Positions 25,671 through 33,798 of a stretch of 64,000 nucleotides of DNA are shown here, one piece after another (within the stretch, counting starts at the first letter, position 1; each line of letters opens with the position of its first letter). This DNA comes from CAZFGK01 sp964518635. Its GTDB lineage: Bacteria > Zixibacteria > MSB-5A5 > GN15 > FEB-12. A program made the translations under genes and the position numbers. The notes beneath the pieces were generated by a model. That model did no database searches and was not told where the DNA came from. It saw nothing but the letters and a program-made list of their open reading frames with translations. Where the stretch lies: positions 76,708 to 140,707 of the forward strand of contig CAZFGK010000003.1 of the NCBI GenBank assembly GCA_964518635.1, written 5' to 3'.

Positions 25671-28349
25671 GTGAACGAAGGTGCTCTCACTCCCGGCAGC
25701 AAGCTGGGTCCCTATGAAATTCTCTCCCAACTCGGTGCCGGTGGGATGGGGGAGGTCTATGTCGCGAAAGACACCCGACTGGATCGTCAGGTCGCGATCA
25801 AAGTCCTCCCCTCTCATGTCGCCAACAATCCTGATCTTCGTCTTCGCTTCGAGCGTGAGGCACGCGCAATCTCCAGTCTGAATCATCCCAATATCTGCTC
25901 CCTGTACGATGTCGGGAATCAGGACGGGGTTGAATATCTCGTCATGGAGTATCTACAAGGGGAGACTCTCGCCGCTCGTCTGGAGCGGGGCCCGATTCCG
26001 GTTGATGAGATCTTGACCTATGCCGTTCAGATCGCGGATGCTCTCGATAAGGCCCATCGCCAGAATCTGATTCATCGCGACCTGAAGACGCTCAACATCA
26101 TGCTCACCAAGAACGGCGCGAAGCTGCTCGATTTCGGCCTCGCCAAGATTCAAATGGGAAGTGGCGTCATCACCGGCATGACCGGACTCACCCATACCAC
26201 CCCCCTCACCGGCGAAGGGGCGATTGTCGGCACACTCCAGTATATGTCACCGGAGCAGGTCGAAGGAAAAGAGGCCGACACTCGCTCGGATTTATTCTCT
26301 TTCGGCGTCGTGCTCTATGAAATGGTCACCGGCAAGCGACCATTCAGCGGAAAAAGTCAGGCGAGCTTGATGGCGTCAATATTGCGAGAAGACCCTCGCT
26401 CGGTTACTGAGTTCCAACCGGAGACACCGCCAGCACTCGTTCGTGTGATCAAGCAATGCCTGTCGAAAGACCCCGACGAACGCTGGCAGAGTGCCAGAGA
26501 TTTGTTGCATCAGCTCAAGTGGATCAACGAGGGTGGCTCTCTCGCTGGAATCGCCGCTCCGATTGCCGCCAAGCGAAAGAAGACGATGCAGCTCGCCTGG
26601 ATTGTTTCCGCGGTGCTGGGAGTTTCGACCGTCACACTGGGAGTCCTCTACTTCGGGCAGAAAAAGGAGATTCCACAGGTCAATCGATTCACTATCAGTG
26701 GCGGACCGACTATTCGAAACATGCGTTGGCCGATGATCTCCCCCGATGGTCGCATGATCGCATTCAATGCGACCGACACCGGCGGGAAGCAGATGATCTG
26801 GATCAGGTCACTCGAATCACTTGATGCAGTACCTCTCACCGGAACCGAAAACCCGGGGCGCCCCTTCTGGTCCCCAGACAGCAAGCAGATTGCATACTTC
26901 GCGGACGGAAAGCTCAGACGAGTGGCCGCTGCCGGTGGGCCAGTCCAATTGATCGCAGCTGCCGCGAACTCTGCGGATGGTGCGTGGGGAAGAAATGATG
27001 TTATTCTCTTTGATGGTCGCCGAGGGGACGCTATTCGACAGATTGCTGCAAATGGTGGGACTATCTCAGACGCGGTACCAGTAAAAGGTGACAGCCTCGC
27101 CAATTTCGGCTGGCCCTGTTTTCTGCCTGACGGAGAGCATTTCATCTACCTTGATATTCGAAACGACAGCGACACCAGCTCTCTAGGCAGCAGGGTGATG
27201 CTCGGTTCATTGAAAGCGGGAGAAATGGCCGAACCATTGTTCAACTCATCAAGTCGTCCATTGTATGATCCCGCTGGCTACATTCTGAGCGTGGAAGGAA
27301 ACATCCTCACGGCGCGAAAGTTCAATTTCCCCGGCGACAAGAAGGTGGGAGAACCGTTCCCGTTAGCCGAAGTGAGTGCTACCAGCACCAACCGACAGGC
27401 AGATTTCAGCTTAAGCGAAAATGGCACGCTCATCTATCAACCGGAATTTTCTAGAACAGCAAGTGATCTGGTCTGGGTCGATCGCGCCGGACGTGTTCTT
27501 GATACGGTCGCATCGAATCAACGTTTCTGGGATATGGATATCTCTCCTGACGGAAAGCGACTCGCATATTCACAAGGTTCTGAGGAGGGTTTTGGCACTG
27601 ATGTCTGGACTCTCGATTTGGAACGAAAAGTGAGCACCCAGGCGACATTTGCACCGGGTTCTGAAGAATGGCCGATCTGGTCTCCTGACGGATCAGAAGT
27701 CTACTATACCAGCAGTGACAAGGGCTGGAAGCTCGTTCGTAAGAAGATGAGCAGAGATGGTGACGGAGAAATATTCCCGACTGCTGGCAAAGATACTTCT
27801 GTTGCGGCAATCGACTGGTCACCACGCGGCGATTGCCTCTCGCTCCTCTACCAGGTCTCCGGAAACAACACTGACCTTGTCCTTTACTATCCCGGACCGC
27901 CGTCACGATTCGAGACCTTCGCCTCCACCCCATTTTTTGAATTTCAAGCTATCTTCTCACCCGACGGAAGAGCTATCGCCTACCAGAGTGTGGAATCTGG
28001 TGAAATTCAGTTGTATGTTCGCGAACTGGAAGGAAACGGCGAAAAGATCCAACTGACTACTGAAGGTGCCGAGTCTCCAGTGTGGAGTTCTGATGGGCGA
28101 GAACTTTTCTATTACTCATTGCAGGGGAAGTTGAAAAGCATTGCCATCTCTACCAGCCCCAGTTTGAAAATCGGTGCAACTACTACTCTCTTTGATTTCC
28201 CGCTTGAACTCGGCGGCAGAGCAATGACAAGGCGATTTATAGTTTCGAGCGACGGGCAGCGTTTCCTGATGAATCGTCGCAACTCAACTACTTCTGTACA
28301 GTCATTTGTACTTGTCCAGAACTGGACGAGTTTGTTGATGAAGGATTAG
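25671..28349 (+). CDS. transmembrane serine/threonine protein kinase with C-terminal beta-propeller
   Basis: An 892-residue receptor-type kinase. The cytoplasmic kinase domain spans about 14-285: glycine loop GAGGMG at 22-27, Lys44 in AIKV, Glu63, catalytic HRDLK at 135-139, and DFG at 154-156. Position 140 is Thr where most bacterial kinases of this type have Pro (HRDLKPxN), but Asn142 is kept. One membrane helix (306-329) leads to an extracytoplasmic part of about 560 residues made of TolB/WD40-like blades with recurrent S-P-D-G/W-S-P-D motifs. GTG start with AGGA upstream. It is monocistronic and likely senses an extracellular signal; target unknown. Confidence 0.88.
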   Translation: MNEGALTPGSKLGPYEILSQLGAGGMGEVYVAKDTRLDRQVAIKVLPSHVANNPDLRLRFEREARAISSLNHPNICSLYDVGNQDGVEYLVMEYLQGETLAARLERGPIPVDEILTYAVQIADALDKAHRQNLIHRDLKTLNIMLTKNGAKLLDFGLAKIQMGSGVITGMTGLTHTTPLTGEGAIVGTLQYMSPEQVEGKEADTRSDLFSFGVVLYEMVTGKRPFSGKSQASLMASILREDPRSVTEFQPETPPALVRVIKQCLSKDPDERWQSARDLLHQLKWINEGGSLAGIAAPIAAKRKKTMQLAWIVSAVLGVSTVTLGVLYFGQKKEIPQVNRFTISGGPTIRNMRWPMISPDGRMIAFNATDTGGKQMIWIRSLESLDAVPLTGTENPGRPFWSPDSKQIAYFADGKLRRVAAAGGPVQLIAAAANSADGAWGRNDVILFDGRRGDAIRQIAANGGTISDAVPVKGDSLANFGWPCFLPDGEHFIYLDIRNDSDTSSLGSRVMLGSLKAGEMAEPLFNSSSRPLYDPAGYILSVEGNILTARKFNFPGDKKVGEPFPLAEVSATSTNRQADFSLSENGTLIYQPEFSRTASDLVWVDRAGRVLDTVASNQRFWDMDISPDGKRLAYSQGSEEGFGTDVWTLDLERKVSTQATFAPGSEEWPIWSPDGSEVYYTSSDKGWKLVRKKMSRDGDGEIFPTAGKDTSVAAIDWSPRGDCLSLLYQVSGNNTDLVLYYPGPPSRFETFASTPFFEFQAIFSPDGRAIAYQSVESGEIQLYVRELEGNGEKIQLTTEGAESPVWSSDGRELFYYSLQGKLKSIAISTSPSLKIGATTTLFDFPLELGGRAMTRRFIVSSDGQRFLMNRRNSTTSVQSFVLVQNWTSLLMKD

Positions 28350-28511
28350 GGGCTTTCGTGTCTTTTTGGTCCGCTCCCGCTTCGGGTGCGGGGTCTTCTC
28401 TTGCAGGGACGGTCCGGCTTTGCGAACCGGCCTCTTAAACAGAGTAGCGCGAGAGAGAGGCAGGTTCCGAAGCGAGACGCTGCCCTACAAGAATCAATAG
28501 CGCATTTTCTT

Positions 28512-28538
28512 GTCACCCTGAGCCTGTCGAAGGGTGAC
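28512..28538. repeat. dispersed hairpin repeat copy 3
   Basis: Perfect 8-bp arms GTCACCCT / AGGGTGAC around GAGCCTGTCGA. This is the fullest version of the element. Confidence 0.85.
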
Positions 28539-28558
28539 TTCAGCGGTTACGATGGGAA

Positions 28559-28585
28559 GTCATGCTTCGACAAGCTCAGCATGAC
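28559..28585. repeat. dispersed hairpin repeat copy 4
   Basis: Opposite orientation, perfect arms GTCATGCT / AGCATGAC around TCGACAAGCTC. The arm differs from copy 3 at two positions on each side, with compensating changes. Confidence 0.85.
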
Positions 28586-28672
28586 AAGAGAAAATTTTCA
28601 GAAGTATAATCCATACTCGCCTCCCCGCACCTGAAGCAGGTGACGGGCCACCAAGATAGGATTCTTGTGCGC

Positions 28673-28692
28673 GGCAGGCCTCCCGGCCTGCC
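28673..28692. repeat. GC-rich hairpin GGCAGGCC-TCCC-GGCCTGCC
   Basis: Perfect 8-bp inverted repeat, sister of the hairpin at 13627-13646 with one base pair exchanged at the loop end. Both sit close to GAGCCTGTCGA repeats. Confidence 0.55.
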
Positions 28693-28740
28693 CGTCTTCA
28701 TCCAAACCCAGGGCATGCCCTGAGGCACCGAAGAAAAGAA

Positions 28741-28767
28741 GTCACCCTTCGACAGGCTCAGGGTGAC
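28741..28767. repeat. dispersed hairpin repeat copy 5
   Basis: Reverse orientation of copy 3: perfect arms GTCACCCT / AGGGTGAC around TCGACAGGCTC. Confidence 0.85.
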
Positions 28768-28850
28768 AAGAATTGAAAATGGCGGCTTGGAAGCCAAACC
28801 GCCCTACAAAGATAAGAGACATCTTGTCTCCCTGTACATCTCCCCCTCTT

Positions 28851-28872
28851 CACCCTGAGCTTGTCGAAGGGT
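28851..28872. repeat. dispersed hairpin repeat copy 6
   Basis: CACCCT / AGGGT arms around GAGCTTGTCGA, ending 28 bp before the epimerase start. Confidence 0.75.
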
Positions 28873-28899
28873 CTTCTTCATCCCTACCTTCCCCCCACA

Positions 28900-29922
28900 A
28901 TGTCCCCACGTCGTATCCTCGTCACCGGAGCTAATGGCTTCATCGGCTCTCGCCTCTGTGCCTACCTGCACGCAAAAGGGGAACACCCCATCGCCCAGGT
29001 CAGAAAATCAGGCAACCAGGAGTTGCTCGACAGCATCGAAATCGAAAAACGATTCGGTGATGTCACCGACGCTGCGTCATTGATGCCGATGATGAACGAC
29101 ATCGACGTCGTCATTCACAATGCTGGAATTGTCAAAGCGAAACAGGAAGATGAGTTCTGGAAGGTCAACGTCGACGGCACCAGCAACGTGGTCGAGGCGA
29201 TCAGGAAGAGTGGGCGATCCATTCATCTGGTACTGATCTCCTCACTCGCCGCGGTCGGACCGTCACAGAAATCTCCGCTTCACGAATCCAGCCCAATGCA
29301 GCCAGTCACAGCTTATGGAGAATCGAAACGGGACGCCGAAGCGGTAGCTATTAAGGCATCAGCATACATGCCAGTGACCATTCTTCGTCCCAGTGGAGTC
29401 TATGGCCCGGGTGATCGGGAGAGTTTCACTCTCTTTAAGGCGGTCGCCAACGGCTTCAAGCCGATACTTGGAAATCCAGACCGAAGGATACAGTTGATTC
29501 ATGTCGACGACCTCGTCCGCGCAATTCACGCCGCTGCCACACTCCCGTTGTTGACCGAAGGGAAGCAGTGTCGTACCTACCATCTCGCCGATGCAGAACC
29601 CCACACCATGCGACAACTCTTCGATCAGCTCGATCAGGTCAACACCGAGATGACCGGCAAGAAGGCGATGACAATTCTTATTCCGAGCGGACTTCTCAAA
29701 GCAATCGCGCGACTCTCAAAATTGATTCTCCCATTGTTTGGCCAGACACCAATGCTCACTCCGCGCAAAGCCACAGAATTACTCGGAAGTTGGGAGGTTT
29801 CGACCTCTCGCGCCGAGGCAGATCTCGGTTTTCGATCTTCCATTTCGTTTCGAGATGGAGCGCGTGGGACGTTTGAGTGGTATCGACAAATGGGCTGGCT
29901 AGGTAGCAGAGGTATCCGCTGA
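28900..29922 (+). CDS. NAD-dependent epimerase/dehydratase family protein
   Basis: Extended short-chain dehydrogenase of 340 residues. The nucleotide-binding GANGFIGS is at about residues 9-16 and a D-V pair follows for the adenine pocket. The catalytic YGESK (tyrosine and lysine of YxxxK) and ILRPSGVYGPGD follow. Substrates of this group are nucleotide sugars, sterol-like or isoprenoid alcohols, and are not predictable here. ATG at 28900 is chosen because the Rossmann strand starts 4 residues later and the longer frame enters a repeat. It forms a cluster with the next membrane protein and a second epimerase. Confidence 0.85.
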   Translation: MSPRRILVTGANGFIGSRLCAYLHAKGEHPIAQVRKSGNQELLDSIEIEKRFGDVTDAASLMPMMNDIDVVIHNAGIVKAKQEDEFWKVNVDGTSNVVEAIRKSGRSIHLVLISSLAAVGPSQKSPLHESSPMQPVTAYGESKRDAEAVAIKASAYMPVTILRPSGVYGPGDRESFTLFKAVANGFKPILGNPDRRIQLIHVDDLVRAIHAAATLPLLTEGKQCRTYHLADAEPHTMRQLFDQLDQVNTEMTGKKAMTILIPSGLLKAIARLSKLILPLFGQTPMLTPRKATELLGSWEVSTSRAEADLGFRSSISFRDGARGTFEWYRQMGWLGSRGIR

Positions 29923-30338
29923 TCAATAGTCCCCTGCTCATCGCCTGTTTGATCTTTGGTGGTATTGCGGTCGGACTGATTGGCATCTTGCTGTTGTATG
30001 TGGAGCGATTTTTTGTAACCCCGACAGGGCGCGGCTCACGCCTGATTGAAAAAGGGGGATGGTCGCATTTCAGTGCGACGATTTTCATGGATCTGATTTT
30101 CTACGTCGCGATTCCGACTTTCGCCTATGCATCATTTTATGTCGTCCTCCCCTTTTCAGGTGTGCGCGCCGGGCTTGCCACTGCACTCATTGCAGTACTG
30201 ATCGGTGCAGCCCCGGTGTTGATGACACTGTCGACGAGAACCAAACTCCCCCTTTCATTTCTGCTTTTTCAATTACTCGGTCAGATGCTCAAAGCCGCCG
30301 GTGGTCTGAGTGTGATTGCCTATCTCTATCATTTATAG
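29922..30338 (+). CDS. small integral membrane protein, unknown function (start possibly AUC)
   Basis: About 138 residues with four hydrophobic segments (around GLIGILLLYVE, IFMDLIFYVAIPTFAYASFYVV, GLATALIAVLIGAAPVLM and FLLFQLLGQMLKAAGGLSVIAYL). I do not recognise the family. The frame has no ATG/GTG near its natural start. An ATC at 29922 overlaps the preceding TGA by one base and lies 8 bp after AGAGGT, a good ribosome-binding site. The first ordinary start codon is TTG 29949, with no such site. The protein lies between two epimerase genes and may help present a lipid-linked substrate (inference). Confidence 0.7.
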   Translation: MNSPLLIACLIFGGIAVGLIGILLLYVERFFVTPTGRGSRLIEKGGWSHFSATIFMDLIFYVAIPTFAYASFYVVLPFSGVRAGLATALIAVLIGAAPVLMTLSTRTKLPLSFLLFQLLGQMLKAAGGLSVIAYLYHL

Positions 30339-30350
30339 AGCGATTTGACG

Positions 30351-31415
30351 ATGTCTGCCTTTACACTCAATTCATCCTCACGGATTCTGGTAACCGGCGC
30401 AAACGGGCGTGTCGGCTCACAGGTGATTTACGAGTTAGTAAAGCGCGGCATCAAACCGATCGCTCATTGCCGGACAACTTCGGATACTTCGATCATCGAC
30501 AAGTTTGGAGTCGAAAAACGATACGCCGATATCCGCAATCGAGACTCGCTGAAAGAGATGGTGCGCGACATCGACGCAGTCATTCACACCGTCGGTTGGG
30601 TCAATTTTCGCCGAGACAAAGCGACACTCTTTGCAGGGATCAACATGCAAGGTTCGCTTGATATGCACGCGGCGGCAATTCAGGCGGGAGTGAAGCGATT
30701 CATACATGTTTCTACCAGCGGGACAATCGGCGGACAGTTGCGAAAAACATCGGCACAAAATGAACCGGTTCTCCTGGATGAATCCGCGCCGTACAATCTT
30801 CAGCACCTGACCATTCCTTATTTGAAAACAAAGCGGGCCGCGGAAGAGGAACTGCTCGCGCGTCATGCGGCAAGTCAGAGTTCTGGTGGTACAAAAAATC
30901 AGACCGAACTGGTAATCGTCAATCCACCGATCATTCTCGCCTCTTCTCGTCATGCCGATGACAGGGTCAAGGCCGAGCGCATGGTCTCCAGATTCGTCAT
31001 GCCGGATATTCGAAACTGGATCAACGTGGTCGACATTCGTGATGTAGGTGCAGGGATAATCGCGGCACTTGAAAAGGGGAGTTCTGGAGAGCGATATATC
31101 CTCGGTGGTGATAACAGCACCGTCAAAGAATTTCTGCTCTCGGTCTGCACGTATATCAATCGTTCGCCGCATTTCTTCTTGTATCCCCGCTGGTTTCTTT
31201 CCATAACAGCTAGAGCGGCACTCTACACCTCGACTTTTACCGGCAGATTTCGACTGAACTATTATCCTGACTTGGTTCGGCTATTGGACTATGATTGGGT
31301 CTACTCATCGAAAAAAGCGTTTGATGAACTTGGCTATCGAAGTCGATCGCTGCAGACTACACTTCACGATATGCTGAATAACTGCATGATCGGAACAGCT
31401 CGACGACCGGAATAA
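30351..31415 (+). CDS. NAD-dependent epimerase/dehydratase family protein (second copy)
   Basis: Extended SDR of 354 residues with GANGRVGS (about 16-23) and a late YLKTKRAAE as the Y-x3-K motif. The N-terminus resembles the upstream epimerase (SRILVTGANG, then IEKRxxDxxxxxSL-like GVEKRYADIRNRDSLKEM), so the two are probably old paralogs. The C-terminal 80 residues are more hydrophobic (FFLYPRWFLSITARAALY), hinting at membrane contact as in 3-beta-hydroxysteroid-dehydrogenase-like SDRs. It starts 12 bp after the membrane protein gene. Substrate unknown. Confidence 0.83.
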   Translation: MSAFTLNSSSRILVTGANGRVGSQVIYELVKRGIKPIAHCRTTSDTSIIDKFGVEKRYADIRNRDSLKEMVRDIDAVIHTVGWVNFRRDKATLFAGINMQGSLDMHAAAIQAGVKRFIHVSTSGTIGGQLRKTSAQNEPVLLDESAPYNLQHLTIPYLKTKRAAEEELLARHAASQSSGGTKNQTELVIVNPPIILASSRHADDRVKAERMVSRFVMPDIRNWINVVDIRDVGAGIIAALEKGSSGERYILGGDNSTVKEFLLSVCTYINRSPHFFLYPRWFLSITARAALYTSTFTGRFRLNYYPDLVRLLDYDWVYSSKKAFDELGYRSRSLQTTLHDMLNNCMIGTARRPE

Positions 31416-31488
31416 CTGACGAGCCCGTCGGGAACAACAGAACACGCTCGGTGTTCAAATCGACTTGAAATTCTAAAGAGGGAGCAAC

Positions 31489-32442
31489 GTGGCACACACC
31501 ACCGGACTACACCATATCACTGCCTTCTGCGGCGACCCGCAGGAGAATATAGATTTCTATGTCGGCGTGCTCGGTCTTCGTCTGGTCAAACTGACAGTCA
31601 ATTTCGATGATCCCGAAACACATCATCTCTATTACGGGAATGGGCACGCCGCACCCGGCACACTGCTGACATTCTTCCCCTGGCCGAAAGCAGCACCCGG
31701 TACGCAGGGTACTGGTCAGGCGACGGTGATTTCCTATTCTGTCCCCTTCGGTTCAATAATGTGGTGGCAGAAGCGATTCGAAAAATTGCGTGTCGAGCAT
31801 GAACGGACTGAAAGTGAATTCGACGGGAACGCGATCTTTTTTCGCGATCCGGATGGACTCCCGAATGTCCTGATTGAACGCGCTGATGATCATCGCATCG
31901 GCTGGAGCGAGAATGGTATGTTATCTGATCATGCCATTCGCGGCTTCGCCGGTGTGCAGCTTTCAGTTGAGGGATACGAACGAACCGCAGGGATATTGAC
32001 AACTCAGATGGGCTGGGAGTTGGTGCGTGAGAAGGGGAAATTTTTCAGATATAAACAGACCAACATTGGCGACACCGTTCAGTATGTCGACATCGCCTGC
32101 GAACCAGCTCGCCGTATGGGAAGTGCCGGACCGGGAACGATTCATCATGTTGCCTTTCGCGCAACTACTCGTGAAGATGAACTCGAACTTCGCACCCAGC
32201 TTCTCAAAGCCGGACGAAATGTCACCCCGGTGATCGATCGAAAATATTTTGAGTCAGTCTATTTTCGTGAGCCGGGGCATGTACTCTTCGAAATCGCTAC
32301 CGATCCTCCGGGGATGACAGTCGATGAACCACTTGAATCACTCGGTCAGTCACTTCGCCTTCCCGAACGATATGAACCGATTCGCGCCGGGCTCGAATCA
32401 CGATTGCCACAGCTGATCATCCCCGAACTTCGACCATCGTAA
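31489..32442 (+). CDS. ring-cleaving dioxygenase, MhqO-like (VOC fold)
   Basis: A 317-residue protein made of two vicinal-oxygen-chelate modules. The metal-binding residues expected for extradiol-type enzymes are visible: His8/His9 in GLHHITAF, the histidine of GTIHHVAFR and the glutamate in GHVLFEIATDPPG. The first half (VGVLGLRLVKLTVNFDDP, HLYYGN, PGTLLTFFPWP) is typical of the MhqO/PcpA group, which opens hydroquinone rings. GTG start with GAGGGAG ahead. The MhqD-like hydrolase begins directly after the stop, as in the quinone-resistance mhq locus of Bacillus. Role in quinone or aromatic detoxification is inferred. Confidence 0.83.
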   Translation: MAHTTGLHHITAFCGDPQENIDFYVGVLGLRLVKLTVNFDDPETHHLYYGNGHAAPGTLLTFFPWPKAAPGTQGTGQATVISYSVPFGSIMWWQKRFEKLRVEHERTESEFDGNAIFFRDPDGLPNVLIERADDHRIGWSENGMLSDHAIRGFAGVQLSVEGYERTAGILTTQMGWELVREKGKFFRYKQTNIGDTVQYVDIACEPARRMGSAGPGTIHHVAFRATTREDELELRTQLLKAGRNVTPVIDRKYFESVYFREPGHVLFEIATDPPGMTVDEPLESLGQSLRLPERYEPIRAGLESRLPQLIIPELRPS

Positions 32443-33087
32443 ATGACAGAACAATTCACGACTCATGAGGAACCCGTCACTGATGAAAGCTGGCCGTGGG
32501 AATTACTCCTGCTGCATGGGACGGGCGGGAATGAACGCGATCTGATTCCCTTGGGCAGCATTCTCGCACCGGGGATCGGGATGCTTGGCATTCGCGGACA
32601 AGTGAACGAAGGGGGCGCACTCCGTTTTTTCCGAAGATTTTCTGAAGGTCAACTCGATCTTGAAGATTTAAGAGCGAAAGCAGATGCACTTGCGACGTTT
32701 CTCCGTCTTCGTCGTGATGCTGCGAGGGGAAAGTCAAAACCTCTCATGATTGTTGGCTATTCAAACGGCGCAAACATGGGAACGGCATTGTTGCAAGTTG
32801 CACCGGAGTTATTTGCAGGAGGTATTCTGCTCAGAGCCATGTGGTCACTTGCAGTTGAACCAAAGCCCCGGCTTGATGCACAATCAATTTTGCTCCTCAA
32901 TGGAGTCTCTGACCCACTTGTTTCTGCCGATCAACTTTATCGATTACATGAGTTTCTTGCTCAGTGTGGGGCGACCGCCGTGTTGAAGATCACCAGAAGT
33001 TCTCATCAACTCACTGATGAAGATATTGAACTTGCTTCAGATTGGCTGAGAAAACAGAAAGAAAGATCGACTCACGCGAGCGAGTGA
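32443..33087 (+). CDS. MhqD-like carboxylesterase/phospholipase family hydrolase
   Basis: Small alpha/beta hydrolase of 214 residues. The oxyanion loop is LHGTGGNERDL. The catalytic triad is Ser107 in GYSNGAN, Asp157 in GVSDPLV and His188 in SSHQLT. Its ATG follows the dioxygenase stop without a gap, so the genes are cotranscribed and translationally coupled. In Bacillus the related MhqD works with MhqO against methylhydroquinone; the same pairing here supports that reading. It is convergent with livF; the stop codons abut with no bases between. Confidence 0.85.
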   Translation: MTEQFTTHEEPVTDESWPWELLLLHGTGGNERDLIPLGSILAPGIGMLGIRGQVNEGGALRFFRRFSEGQLDLEDLRAKADALATFLRLRRDAARGKSKPLMIVGYSNGANMGTALLQVAPELFAGGILLRAMWSLAVEPKPRLDAQSILLLNGVSDPLVSADQLYRLHEFLAQCGATAVLKITRSSHQLTDEDIELASDWLRKQKERSTHASE

Positions 33088-33798
33088 CTAGTCTTCGCCT
33101 AAATAGGCACGACGTACTTCTGGATTTCGTTCAATATCCGCTGCTGATCCTTCTAAAGTGATCGAACCAGTCTCCATAACGTAGGCATAACTCGCAACTT
33201 TGAGAGCGAGATGTGCGTTCTGCTCAACCAGGAGAATTGTCATGCCAAGCTCTTTATTGATTTCGACAATCTTCTCAAAGATCAATTTCACCAACAGTGG
33301 AGCAATCCCAAGAGATGGTTCATCAAGAAGCAAAAGCTTCGGACGTGCCATAAGCGCGCGACCAATAGCGAGCATCTGCTGCTCACCGCCGGATAATGTC
33401 CCACCCGATTGCTTCAGTCGTTCTTTCAATCGTGGAAAGATTGAAAAGACATAGTCCAGGTCTTTTGCAATCTCGGTTTTGTCTCGCCTGAGGTAGGCTC
33501 CAAGATCGAGATTCTCTTTTACAGTCAGATTCGCGAAGATCATTCTCCCTTCGGGGGAATGACTGATCCCACGCGCGACAATCTCATGCGGCTTTGTGTT
33601 TGCAATCGGCTGACCAAGAAATTCAATCTCTCCGCTCTTTGCTTTGACTAATCCGGAAATCGCGCGAAGAGTCGTAGACTTCCCAGCCCCATTGGCACCA
33701 ATCAGCGTGACGATCTGTTTTTCAGGAACAGAAAGAGAAATCTTGCGAAGCGCGACAATCGCACCATAGCAGACATCCAGATTTTTTACTGTGAGCAT
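33088..33798 (-). CDS. livF: branched-chain amino acid ABC transporter ATP-binding protein LivF
   Basis: ATPase of 236 residues with Walker A GANGAGKST, Q-loop, signature LSGGEQQMLAIGRAL and Walker B LLLDEPSLG followed by the switch histidine region VEQNAH. The LSGGEQQ and IAPLLV sequences are typical for LivF. Last gene of livK-HMGF; its ATG overlaps the livG stop (TGATG). It powers uptake of leucine/isoleucine/valine or related compounds together with LivG. Confidence 0.92.
   Translation of the reverse strand: MLTVKNLDVCYGAIVALRKISLSVPEKQIVTLIGANGAGKSTTLRAISGLVKAKSGEIEFLGQPIANTKPHEIVARGISHSPEGRMIFANLTVKENLDLGAYLRRDKTEIAKDLDYVFSIFPRLKERLKQSGGTLSGGEQQMLAIGRALMARPKLLLLDEPSLGIAPLLVKLIFEKIVEINKELGMTILLVEQNAHLALKVASYAYVMETGSITLEGSAADIERNPEVRRAYLGED

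Larger units (their letters stand above)
28350..28899. other. repeat-rich spacer of 550 bp
   Basis: No gene is supported. The stretch contains four copies of the GAGC(C/T)TGTCGA hairpin (28512, 28559, 28741, 28851) and one GGCAGGCC hairpin (28673-28692). It looks like a hot spot for small dispersed repeats. A TTG-start extension of the next gene (from 28861) begins inside repeat copy 6 and should not be believed. Confidence 0.7.

Noticed and set aside
28861..28899. TTG-start N-terminal extension of the first epimerase
   Set aside because: The extension lies inside a dispersed hairpin repeat; the conserved Rossmann start fits ATG 28900.
30435..31172. Long antisense open frame (245 codons) over the second epimerase
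   Set aside because: It is a shadow of a well-supported SDR gene on the other strand and shows no protein motifs.
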